Positions 35,773 to 43,554 of a stretch of DNA of 64,000 nucleotides are shown piece by piece (the first letter of the stretch is position 1; each line of letters opens with the position of its first letter). The translations under genes and the position numbers were made by a program. The notes beneath the pieces were generated by a model, which worked only from the letters and a program-made list of their open reading frames with translations, was not told where the DNA came from and made no database searches. The stretch lies in assembly GCF_002803845.1 (NCBI RefSeq), contig NZ_CP024985.1, positions 8,505,501 through 8,569,500 on the forward strand, given 5' to 3'. Source of the stretch: Streptomyces lavendulae subsp. lavendulae (GTDB lineage Bacteria; Actinomycetota; Actinomycetes; Streptomycetales; Streptomycetaceae).

Positions 35773-36147
35773 CAGATAGGCGGCACCGTCGGCAACTGCC
35801 CGGACACCGGCGATCAGTTCCTCCGGCTCACCGGACTTGATCAGGAAGCCGGTGGCGCCTTCACTCAGGGCGCGCAGGATGTACTCGTCCTCGCCAAAGG
35901 TCGTCAGCATCACAACCCCCGTTTCGGGGACGGTCCTTCGTATCTCGGCGGCGGCCTCGATGCCGCCGGTTCCGGGCATCCGGATGTCGAGAACGGCCAC
36001 CTGCGGGCGGTGGCGCTGCACGAGTTCCACCGCCTGGTGGCCATCGGCCGCCTCGGCGACGACGGTGACGCCGGGATCGGTGCCAAGGACTGCGCGGACA
36101 CCCGCGCGGATCATGGGCTCGTCGTCGGCGATCAGGATCCGGATCAT
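35464..36147 (-). CDS. LuxR/NarL-family response regulator
   Basis: 227 residues. Receiver motifs are MIRILIADDEPMIRAG and VAVLDIRMPGTGG (phosphorylated Asp), with LTTFGEDEYI and GFLIKS. The DNA-binding domain (LTGREREVLGFLGSGFSNGQ ... GTVKAHVSSILARLGV) is of the GerE type. The ATG at 36147 overlaps the kinase stop as ATGA. Its 3' 300 bases overlap the PAP2 reading frame on the opposite strand. It is the partner of the kinase at 36144-37640. Confidence 0.92.
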   Translation of the reverse strand: MIRILIADDEPMIRAGVRAVLGTDPGVTVVAEAADGHQAVELVQRHRPQVAVLDIRMPGTGGIEAAAEIRRTVPETGVVMLTTFGEDEYILRALSEGATGFLIKSGEPEELIAGVRAVADGAAYLSPKVTARVVAHLASGGVGAQANRRSAARARVEALTGREREVLGFLGSGFSNGQIARRLRLAEGTVKAHVSSILARLGVDNRAAAAVVAHEAGVVPVPSDRLP

Positions 36148-37640
36148 CGGACGTCCTTCCCGGTGTAGTTGTCGGTGGAGACCAGGCGTCCGGCCCGGAA
36201 GCAGAGACGGTAGATGTCCCCCGAGCGGTCGTCGAACGGGTCGGCGGTCTGTACGTAGAACTCGCAGGCCGCATCCTGCGGTGCGGGCGTGGGCGCGGCC
36301 GGGCGGCGCGTGGTCTGGCGCTCGGGCAGATACCGCGCCATGTCCGCGCGTGGCTGACCGACGTGCAGCCGGGCGTAGTCCTGCGGGGCGAGTACCGCCT
36401 GCCGTGCCGTCATGGTGTCCCACACCCGCACCCCGCCGATGAGCAACGCGGAGGTGCACAGCGGCACCAGGACGGCCGCAGCGGCGGTACGGCCCAGCCG
36501 GCGACGGGCACTGCGGTGCTCAGGAGGTAGTACGGCACCTGGATCGCCGGGCTCGGCGCCACGTGGCGGGGGCACGGACCCGGGACGGTGCGGGAGCGTG
36601 GCCCGGACGGCGAACCCGTCGCCCTCGGGACCCGATGTGAAGGTGCCACCGGCCAGTCGTACGCGTTCGTCCAGGCCGATGAGCCCGAAGTGGTGGCCGT
36701 CGCCAGGTGCCGAGGCGCGGGGCTCTGGTGCGGTACGGGCGGCACGGCCATGGTGGGCCGCAGACGCGCTGGGCACCGGCTCGTTCGTCACACTGACCTC
36801 GGTCCGTCCTTCCGCGTGCCGGACGACGACGGTCGCCTGGTGCCCGGGCGCGTGCTTGGCAACGTTCGTCAGCGCCTCCTGGACGACGCGCTGCACGGCC
36901 CGCTCGATGACCGGCAGCGCGTCGCCGGCCGCCGCTTCGCCCTCCACACGCAACCGGACGTCGAGCCCCGCCGCGGCCGCCCGGTCCACCAGGCCTTTGA
37001 GTTCGGTGATTCCGGCGCCGGGCTCGGACCCCGGAGCCGGATCCGACGGCTCGCGCAGGACACCGATCACCTGGCCGAGCCGGTCGACGGCGGCTCCTGC
37101 CCTGGCGCGGATGTCCCGGGCGGTGGCCCGGTGGTCCTCGGACAGACCAGGGGCCAGCTTCAGTGCCCCCGCGGACAGGGCGATGAGGCTGAGGTCGTGG
37201 CCGAGGAGGTCATGCATGTCCTGCGCGATCCGGGTCCGCTCGCGCAACCGGGCCTGTTCGGCGACCAGATGCTGTTCCCGCTCCAGCCGCGCGGCCCGCT
37301 CCCATCCGGCCCGGACCAGTTCGCGGTACTGGCGCAGGAACCGGCCCGCGAACCACGGCAGCATCGCAGCCACGAGCAGCAACCCCACGAACTGGCTCGC
37401 CCACCCCAGCCACGCCGGCACCAGGAGCACAGCCACCACGGCGGCCGCGAGCACTCCGACCAAGGCAGCCCCCGTGCTCCGGTTCCGCCCCGGCTGCCAG
37501 CCCGCGAGGAAGGCGCAGACCGCCGCAGGTATGCCCCACCACAGGGTGGCGACACCGGTGCCAACGGCCGCCATCGCGCCGATGAAGAGGCCTGCGGACA
37601 GTACCGGTGCCGGCACCCGGGAGATGATCATCGTTCTCAC
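36144..37640 (-). CDS. NarL-type sensor kinase with an extra C-terminal membrane-anchored domain
   Basis: About 498 residues. Four membrane helices (about 8-115) precede the HisKA_3 region RTRIAQDMHDLLGHDLSLIA, with the phospho-accepting His at residue 143. The ATPase part has NVAKHAPGHQATV and HFGLIGLDERVRLAGG. Unlike ordinary kinases of this type, it continues after the ATPase domain with a further membrane helix (about AAAAVLVPLCTSALLIGGVR) and a tail of about 90 residues with two Cys (AACEFYV and RLCF) and ARLHVGQPRADMARYLP, which recalls SmpA/BamE-like folds. The GTG at 37640 is chosen as start; ATG 37631 and 37691 are alternatives. Confidence 0.85.
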   Translation of the reverse strand: MRTMIISRVPAPVLSAGLFIGAMAAVGTGVATLWWGIPAAVCAFLAGWQPGRNRSTGAALVGVLAAAVVAVLLVPAWLGWASQFVGLLLVAAMLPWFAGRFLRQYRELVRAGWERAARLEREQHLVAEQARLRERTRIAQDMHDLLGHDLSLIALSAGALKLAPGLSEDHRATARDIRARAGAAVDRLGQVIGVLREPSDPAPGSEPGAGITELKGLVDRAAAAGLDVRLRVEGEAAAGDALPVIERAVQRVVQEALTNVAKHAPGHQATVVVRHAEGRTEVSVTNEPVPSASAAHHGRAARTAPEPRASAPGDGHHFGLIGLDERVRLAGGTFTSGPEGDGFAVRATLPHRPGSVPPPRGAEPGDPGAVLPPEHRSARRRLGRTAAAAVLVPLCTSALLIGGVRVWDTMTARQAVLAPQDYARLHVGQPRADMARYLPERQTTRRPAAPTPAPQDAACEFYVQTADPFDDRSGDIYRLCFRAGRLVSTDNYTGKDVR

Positions 37641-38009
37641 GGACACGACCCTACGGAACTCCGCCGCCCCGCGGCACCGCCGAAAGTCCACTACCGCGAG
37701 CCCGGGATCTCATGCCCTTGCCGAGCAGGCCGGATCAGAACCCGTTGTTCTATCGATCGTGGGAGCGTTTGGGTTCGAACGGGGTTCTGGGTCGGGTGAT
37801 GTTTCGGTGGTCCGGGCATGAAGACAGGGCCTCTTGGTCAGCTCGGGGGTGCGACCCTATTCGGGCAGTTCCAGGAGACCCTGTTGTCACAGCTTTGCGT
37901 GTCCGAGCTCGCTGCGTCCAACCCCGCTGCCCCATCGTGTGACTGCATCGCGCACACGTACGGCAATGCCGCCGATCACGGCGAGCGAGCACGCAGGTAT
38001 CCGTCGGAC

Positions 38010-38997
38010 ATGACCGATGCGGAATGGGCGGCCGTCCGTCCGCTGCTGCCGGTGCCGGCCTGGCTGGAGGGCCGGGGCGGGGCAGCCGGAAGGCTACTGC
38101 CACCGCGTCATGCTCGACGCAGTCCGCTACCTCCTCGACAACGGCGTCAAGTGGCGGGCGGTCCCGGCCGACTTCCCCGCCTGGGACCGTGTCTATGCGT
38201 TCTTCCGCCGCTGGCGCCTCCAGGGCCTGATCGCCGAGTTCCACCACCGGCTCCGAGCCCGGGTGCGGGAAACGGAGGGACGAAGAGCGGAGCCGACGGC
38301 CGCGATCGTGGACTCGCAGTCCCTGCGGGCGGCCGACACCGGCGCCGCCGGATCACGCGGCTGGGACAAAGGCAAGAAAGCCGGCGGCCGCAAGCGCCAC
38401 CTGGCGGTGGACACTGCAGGCCTTCTCCTGGTCGTCCACGTCACCCCGGCGTCCGTCCAGGACCGTGATGCGGCCGTGCCGGTCTTGAACCGGCTCCGCG
38501 AACTCCGCCGCAAGATCACACTCGCGTGGGCCGACGGAGGCTATGCAGGCTGGCTCGTCGACTGGGCCAGGGACGTTCTCGGCCTGGCGCTCACGATCGT
38601 CAAACGAAGCGATGACCAGAAGGGATTCGTGGTCCTGCCCCGCCGTTGGGTCGTCGAGCGGACACTGGCCTGGCTGATGCACCGCCGCCGCTTGGTCCGG
38701 GACTACGAACGCCTGCCCGCCACCCACGAGGCGATGGTGATGTGGTCCATGACCATGGTCATGGGACGCCGCCTCGCACGGCGACCGGGTCACCCGGCAG
38801 CGGCAGGCCCACGTGACCCGGCTGCGGGGGTGAACACGCCGGGTGTCTCCTCCACCGCCCACCCACGCGCGACCAGCCGCTTGGCCATCGACCGCACACA
38901 CTCGATCTTCGCGGGCACCGCCTCCCGCCCCAGGGCGACGGTCAGGTCCCTGGCCCGCACTCCGTCCCTGGCCCCCACCACGGCCATGACCCGCTGA
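38010..38997 (+). pseudogene. IS5-family transposase, frameshifted
   Basis: From ATG 38010 (MTDAEWAAVRPLLPVPAW) the frame shifts near 38085 into EGYCHRVMLDAVRYLLDNGV and KWRAVPADFPAWDRVYAFFR. Then follow AIVDSQSLRAADTG (first Asp), GWDKGKKAGGRKRHLAVDTA, LAWADGGYAGWLVDWA (second Asp) and LPRRWVVERTLAWLMHRRRL (Glu). The shift direction (+1) does not fit ordinary -1 programmed slippage, so it is probably a mutation. The frame runs to 38997, but the family part ends near 38800; the rest is antisense to the passenger gene. Confidence 0.75.
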
Positions 38998-39281
38998 TAC
39001 TCCTCCGGCAGCACACGAACCGAGAGGCCCTCACGACGACGCGGCACCACCATCACCCCAGCCGGGGCCTCATCCACGTCCTTCACCGCAGCCTCCTTGG
39101 CCGCAACGGCCGGGCCGTTGAGAACCTCTGCCACCGTCTCCCGCGCGATGACCAGCCGCTCCAGACTGCCTTCCGCCTCCACGAGCTCAGCCAGGATCCG
39201 ATCGGCCTCATCACGCAGCCGCTCGATGACCTCCCGCGCAGCCGACTCCTTCGCCTCCAGAAGACCCAGCACCGACACCAT
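38790..39281 (-). CDS. IS passenger protein, coiled coil plus winged-helix-like domain
   Basis: 163 residues starting MVSVLGLLEAKESAAREVIE. Residues about 5-60 form a coiled coil (RLRDEADRILAELVEAEGSL). The second half (EEYQRVMAVVGARDGVRARD ... SMAKRLVARGWAVEETPGVF) has the helix-turn-helix-wing layout of a DNA-binding domain. It converges on the transposase inside the same inverted repeats. A regulatory or accessory role in transposition is inference. Confidence 0.6.
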   Translation of the reverse strand: MVSVLGLLEAKESAAREVIERLRDEADRILAELVEAEGSLERLVIARETVAEVLNGPAVAAKEAAVKDVDEAPAGVMVVPRRREGLSVRVLPEEYQRVMAVVGARDGVRARDLTVALGREAVPAKIECVRSMAKRLVARGWAVEETPGVFTPAAGSRGPAAAG

Positions 39282-39527
39282 CAGCCACCCCGCACGCTCA
39301 ACGAGAAACAGGACGCCTCATCCCTGCCTCGGCTGAACAGCACCCACTCCCACCAGCGAAAACGCAGCCATCAAGTTCGGAACAACAACGGGTTCTAAGT
39401 TGATCTGGTCCGTCGCTGGCAGGCCTGGGCCCCCCGCGATTGGAGAGCTCTCCCGGCTTCTTCGCGCTGACCGTCGGGCTGCTGACCTGATGGTTTGGAT
39501 ACGGGAGAGAGCACCCGGGCGCGGGGG

Positions 39528-39905
39528 TCAGTTCTCGCGCGGTGGGGCGGCTGCGAGGAGTTCGCTCTTCACGTGGTCGTAGTCGGCCCGGGCCTGCGGG
39601 TCGCCGCGGTAGTAGTCGGTCCAGAAGCCGGGACGCTGCCAGCGGGCATCCGCGAGGCGGGTGCGGCCGCCGGCGATGGCGAGGGTCCAGCCGGGCGGTA
39701 TCCGGGTGTCCACTGTCTCGAAGGAGACGGGGTCCCATTCCAGTCCGGGGTCGGGTGAGTCGGGGCCGAGCACACGGATGTAGCAGTGGTCGTCGTCTGT
39801 GACCATCTCCAGAACCGGGTAGACACCGCCCACCCGGATCCCATCAAACTCTGCGACGGGGTAATCGCCGTCGGGATGGATGATCTCCAAGCATCTGACA
39901 ATCAT
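39528..39905 (-). CDS. Small conserved hypothetical protein
   Basis: 125 residues from ATG 39905 (MIVRCLEIIHPDGDYPVAEF). Strand-rich and acidic, with VYPVLEMVTDDDHCYIRVLG and QRPGFWTDYYRGDPQARADY. The composition and size resemble immunity-type or housekeeping orphan proteins frequent in Streptomyces, but no family is certain. It looks complete and stands alone between two IS elements. Confidence 0.55.
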   Translation of the reverse strand: MIVRCLEIIHPDGDYPVAEFDGIRVGGVYPVLEMVTDDDHCYIRVLGPDSPDPGLEWDPVSFETVDTRIPPGWTLAIAGGRTRLADARWQRPGFWTDYYRGDPQARADYDHVKSELLAAAPPREN

Positions 39906-40613
39906 GGGTGAAAGTATCGCCTGGGCCGATCCCCAGTAGCTGTCCTGGTCAGCCCTGGCGAAGTGGCGGAACAACCGGGCCAGAAGCCCACCGTTGCAGA
40001 GCTTGATGCCAGTCCGCAGCGTCGCTGAGGACCAGGCTCTGCCTCGGGGGCAGACAGGCGCCGCTGGCCCAGACCAGATCATCTGAGACGCCAAGCGAAT
40101 CGGACCAGATCGCTTGAGACGGGGACCAAACTGCCCGGGTCGGGACAACTGACGCGGGCCTCTCCTGAACAACCAGCCGCGGCTGTGCCCGACCGTGTCA
40201 CGCTGACGGACCGTGAGTGTGACACCTGCTGTCACGCTCCCTCAGGAAAGTGTCACGCTGCCTGGAATCCGTCCCCGTATGTCCGTTTCTCGGAGCCTGG
40301 AGGGGCCCTCAGCCCGGTTTCGCGGGCGGAGCGTGACACATTAAAAGTCGATCTCCCGCGCGCCTACGAGCACCACGGAACGTAGTCGAGAAGGCGGTTT
40401 CGGTCGGAGTGGTCCTGAGCCCGATGGCCCGGTGGTTCTGTTCACGAGAACCGGGTTCTGACACCGATCTTGGGGAACCATCGCGGAGCGTGACCTCGGT
40501 GTTCGATTGCGAGTGACTGACTCGTGCGAGACGGCGCACGCCTTGGCGTCTGAAGGCCGGAAGTGACGCTCCCTCAGGTGCATTCCGCTGGCTGCTCTGG
40601 CTGGCTGTGAACA
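39906..40613. other. Gene-free region upstream of an ISL3 transposase
   Basis: About 700 bases with no supported gene. Its right half contains a cluster of TGTCACGCT repeats in both orientations, listed separately. The ISL3 transposase begins at its right edge, so part of this region is probably the left end of that element. Confidence 0.4.
40195..40578. repeat. TGTCACGCT repeat cluster
   Basis: GTGTCACGCTG occurs at 40195-40205 and 40250-40260, TGTCACGCT at 40230-40238, and the inverse AGCGTGACACA at 40330-40340. A shortened AGCGTGAC lies at about 40487-40494. The 13-mer ACGCTCCCTCAGG is repeated directly at 40234-40246 and 40566-40578. This looks like a protein-binding array or nested IS ends ahead of the ISL3 transposase gene. 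Confidence 0.55.
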
Positions 40614-42221
40614 GTGATGGTGCTGGTCATGCAGACCGATGCACCGTTCTGGGATTCGCTGGTGTTCGACGGGATCGACGATGTGGGGGTCGAGGCGGTT
40701 ACGGTCGCGTTCGGCACGGTCGAGGTGGTAGCAAGAGGCCGCATGGCGGGGGCGGCGTGTCCGGACTGCGGCCGCTTCGCGGACCGGGTCCACGACCGTT
40801 ACCAGCGCAGGCTGAAGGACCTTCCGCTCGCTGAGCAGGGCTTTGTGATCCGGCTGATGGTCCGGCGATTCATCTGCGGGTCGGCGGACTGTCCGCGCCG
40901 AACGTTCGCCGAGCCGTTCTCCCGGCTGGCCGCGCCGTACCCGCGGTTCACCACGCGGCTGAACCGCGCCCTGGAGCGGGTGGGGCTCGCCTTGGCGGGA
41001 CGAGCCGGCGCTCGACTGGCGGCCCAGCTCGGCTTCGGTGCGGGACGGATGACCTTGTTACGCAGGGTCATGGCGTTGCCCGATCCGCGATTCAGTACTC
41101 CACGCGTGCTGGGCGTGGACGACTTTGCGATCCGTCGCGGCCAGACCTACTCCACCGTCTTGACCAGCGTCGAAGACCATCGCGTGGTCGACGTGCTCCC
41201 GACCCGTGAAGCCGGGCCGCTGGCAGCTTGGCTGGACTGCCATCCCGGCGTGGAGATCATCTGCCGGGACCGGGCGGGTGCCTACGCCGAGGGCGCGCGG
41301 CGCGGTGCACCCGACGCTTTGCAGGTCGCCGACCGGTTCCATCTGTGGCAGGGCCTCGGCCGCGCCGTGGAGACCTGCGTCGCTGCCCACCGCGACTGTC
41401 TGCGCACGCCGGCGCCCAGCGGCACGCTGACGGAGGCCACCCGACCGACTTCAGGGGGATCGCAAGACGACGCGGAGCCCGTCGGCCGGCGGGCCGCGCG
41501 AAAGAAGGCCGCACACGCCCTGGTCGACGAGATGCTCGCCCAGGGGCACTCGCGCCGGGCGATCGCCCGGCATCTGGGCTGGGGCCTCAACACCGTCCTC
41601 CGGTACGCGAACGCCTCACGCTGGCAGGACACCATCCGCGAGAACCGACCCCGGCCCAGCAGACTCGATCCCTACAAGCCCTACCTCGAACGACGATTCA
41701 CCGAGGGATGCACCAGCGTCACCCAACTCCACGGCGAACTGGTCGCCGAGCAGGCTCCCGTCACCTACGGCATGGTCCGAGCCCACATCGCCACCTTGCG
41801 CAGGGACCCGTCCGCCGCACCGCCACGGCCAGCGACCGTACGGCAGGTGACCGGCTGGCTCACCCGCCACCCCGCCACGCTGAGTGAGGAGGACCGCATC
41901 GGCCTCAAGGACCTTTTGACCCGTTGTCCGGAACTGGACACGGCTGCCGGACATGTCCGCGACTTCGGCGAGATGCTCACCGACCGCCTCGGCGCCACGC
42001 TCCCTGCCTGGATCGACGCAGTCGAAGCCAGCCGGCTGCCCGGGCTCACTGGCTTCGCGCTCCACCTGCGGCGAGACCTCGACGCCGTGATCGCCGGCCT
42101 CACCCTGGACTGGAGCTCGGGCAGCGTCGAGGGAGCCGTGAACCGCATCAAGAAGATCAAGAGACAGCTCTACGGCCGAGCTGGCTTCCACCTGCTCCGG
42201 AAGATGATCCTGCTGCGGTAG
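40614..42221 (+). CDS. ISL3-family transposase, full length
   Basis: 535 residues, different from the ISL3 at 9525. Zinc ribbon CPDCGRFADRVHDRY and CGSADCPRRTFAEPF; DDE core RVLGVDDFAIRRGQTYSTVL, EIICRDRAGAYAEGARRGAP and SGSVEGAVNRIKKIKRQLYG; helix-turn-helix HSRRAIARHLGWGLNTVLRY. No frameshift, so it could be active. The start is one of several near 40614; the conserved part begins QTDAPFWDSLVF. I could not find terminal repeats with confidence. Confidence 0.88.
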   Translation: MMVLVMQTDAPFWDSLVFDGIDDVGVEAVTVAFGTVEVVARGRMAGAACPDCGRFADRVHDRYQRRLKDLPLAEQGFVIRLMVRRFICGSADCPRRTFAEPFSRLAAPYPRFTTRLNRALERVGLALAGRAGARLAAQLGFGAGRMTLLRRVMALPDPRFSTPRVLGVDDFAIRRGQTYSTVLTSVEDHRVVDVLPTREAGPLAAWLDCHPGVEIICRDRAGAYAEGARRGAPDALQVADRFHLWQGLGRAVETCVAAHRDCLRTPAPSGTLTEATRPTSGGSQDDAEPVGRRAARKKAAHALVDEMLAQGHSRRAIARHLGWGLNTVLRYANASRWQDTIRENRPRPSRLDPYKPYLERRFTEGCTSVTQLHGELVAEQAPVTYGMVRAHIATLRRDPSAAPPRPATVRQVTGWLTRHPATLSEEDRIGLKDLLTRCPELDTAAGHVRDFGEMLTDRLGATLPAWIDAVEASRLPGLTGFALHLRRDLDAVIAGLTLDWSSGSVEGAVNRIKKIKRQLYGRAGFHLLRKMILLR

Positions 42222-42344
42222 CGCCTCGCAGTGGCTATTCGAGGTGCGACTCCCGATACCTTTCCTCAGGCTATTCCTCCCAGTGAAAGCGGGCAGCCAC
42301 GTCCGGCTGCGCGACTTGCAGGACAGGGAGAGGCGGCAGCGATG

Positions 42345-43070
42345 TCATGCTTTGGCATCGGGCATGCCGCTGGTGACGACGATCGCCGCCACGTCGCCGG
42401 TCTTCGTGCGGCCCAACCAGACGACGCCGCCCGACTCGGCCCCGAACGTGACCAGATCGGCTTGCTGCGACTCATCGCGTACCCGTTCGTACCCGTCGGC
42501 CAGCTGCTCAGAATCGCGCGGGGCAGGGACCCCGTCTATGAACGTGCGAAACGGTGCGGACAAGGTCGTCCACGCGCCTGCATCGGCGAAGCAGCCGACA
42601 TTAGCATCGGAGAAGAAGCGGGGCTCCTCGCCCGGCTTCAGCCGGGCGATGTCGTCCTCGACACTCAGGCCCATCTCCCATCCGACGACAGGGTCGTCGC
42701 TGATGCACAGGCGCGTCGCGGCACACTCAACACCGTCGACGTGCTCGCCCATGAACTCGTACGGGCCTGCCGTCCACGCGATCTCTACCCGGTAGACGCC
42801 CGGGGGAATGCGCACCGCCAGCTCCCGCGGGGGCCTGGTCGGCAGCCCCCTCTGGTACTCCCAGACCTGGTCGTCGTGCCATGGCGCATCGACGACAAGC
42901 CGGCCGCTCGGTACGCGGATCGTCGTCAGCTCCTCGATGCCCGTCACGACTACCGGCGTCATCGGATCGTCGTACACCGTCCCAAGGTGAGCACCGGGCG
43001 TGAAAGCCGCCTCCAAGTACCAGGTGGCCTCAGGCCCGGCTGCCAACCGCGCGTCCCTGACCCACTCCAT
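42345..43070 (-). CDS. DUF4241 domain protein
   Basis: 241 residues with a strong ribosome site (GGAGGGAG) before ATG 43070. It has the DUF4241 layout: IRVPSGRLVVDAPWHDD, GVYRVEIAWTAGPYEFMGEH, VVGWEMGLSVEDD and the conserved VGCFADA. DUF4241 proteins are often found as immunity-like genes in contact-dependent and polymorphic toxin loci. The end (GVVWLGRTKTGDVAAIVVTS) is near normal. No partner toxin is adjacent. Confidence 0.75.
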   Translation of the reverse strand: MEWVRDARLAAGPEATWYLEAAFTPGAHLGTVYDDPMTPVVVTGIEELTTIRVPSGRLVVDAPWHDDQVWEYQRGLPTRPPRELAVRIPPGVYRVEIAWTAGPYEFMGEHVDGVECAATRLCISDDPVVGWEMGLSVEDDIARLKPGEEPRFFSDANVGCFADAGAWTTLSAPFRTFIDGVPAPRDSEQLADGYERVRDESQQADLVTFGAESGGVVWLGRTKTGDVAAIVVTSGMPDAKA

Positions 43071-43199
43071 GTCTCACTCCCTCCTCGCCACCCGGCCGGG
43101 CAGTCAACCGAAAGCTACGTGGGCCCGCTGACATCGGCACTTCTTGCATCGTCGCGATCCGTGATCGCTCCCCAAGATCTGTGCCAGAACCCTGGTCTC

Positions 43200-43520
43200 A
43201 CCTACGCAGCCACCGGTGGCGTGTTCGGTGATGTCAGCGAGCCACAACCGGTTCGGGCCGGCCGCGGTGAAGTCACGACGCACGAGATCGTCATGCACCG
43301 GCGGGCCGGCCTTCTTGGTCCGGCCGCGCTTCTTCCCGAACACGCTCCACCAGTGGTTGTCCCGGCAGATCCGCCACGCGGTCCGGTCCGCCATGGCGGC
43401 CCCGGTGCTGCGGGCCTCATCGGCCAGGAAGCGGTAGCCGAACTCCGGGTCCTCACGGTGGGCGTCGAACAGCGCGTTCGCGCGATACGCCTCGTGCCCT
43501 GACCGCGGGGACGGCCCCCG
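43200..43520 (-). pseudogene. IS3-family transposase orfB, N-terminal fragment
   Basis: The leftward frame reads EAYRANALFDAHREDPEFGY, then FLADEARSTGAAMADRTAWR, ICRDNHWWSVFGKKRGRTKK and NRLWLADITEHATG. This is the HTH_21 region and the first Asp motif of IS3 orfB. It stops before the second Asp. It sits right beside the left edge of the NRPS cluster. Confidence 0.7.
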
Positions 43521-43554
43521 GCCCGGGCACGAACCGACAGGGCCGGGCCGCCTG

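Larger units (their letters stand above)
37737..39396 (+). mobile_element. IS5-type element carrying a passenger gene
   Basis: AGAACCCGTTGTT at 37737-37749 is repeated in inverted form at 39384-39396. Between them are an IS5-type transposase on the plus strand and a convergent 163-residue gene on the minus strand. Proteins like the latter occur next to transposases in other Streptomyces, in my recollection. Length about 1660 bp. The first 260 bases (37750-38009) hold no clear gene. The exact ends and target duplication are uncertain. Confidence 0.55.
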
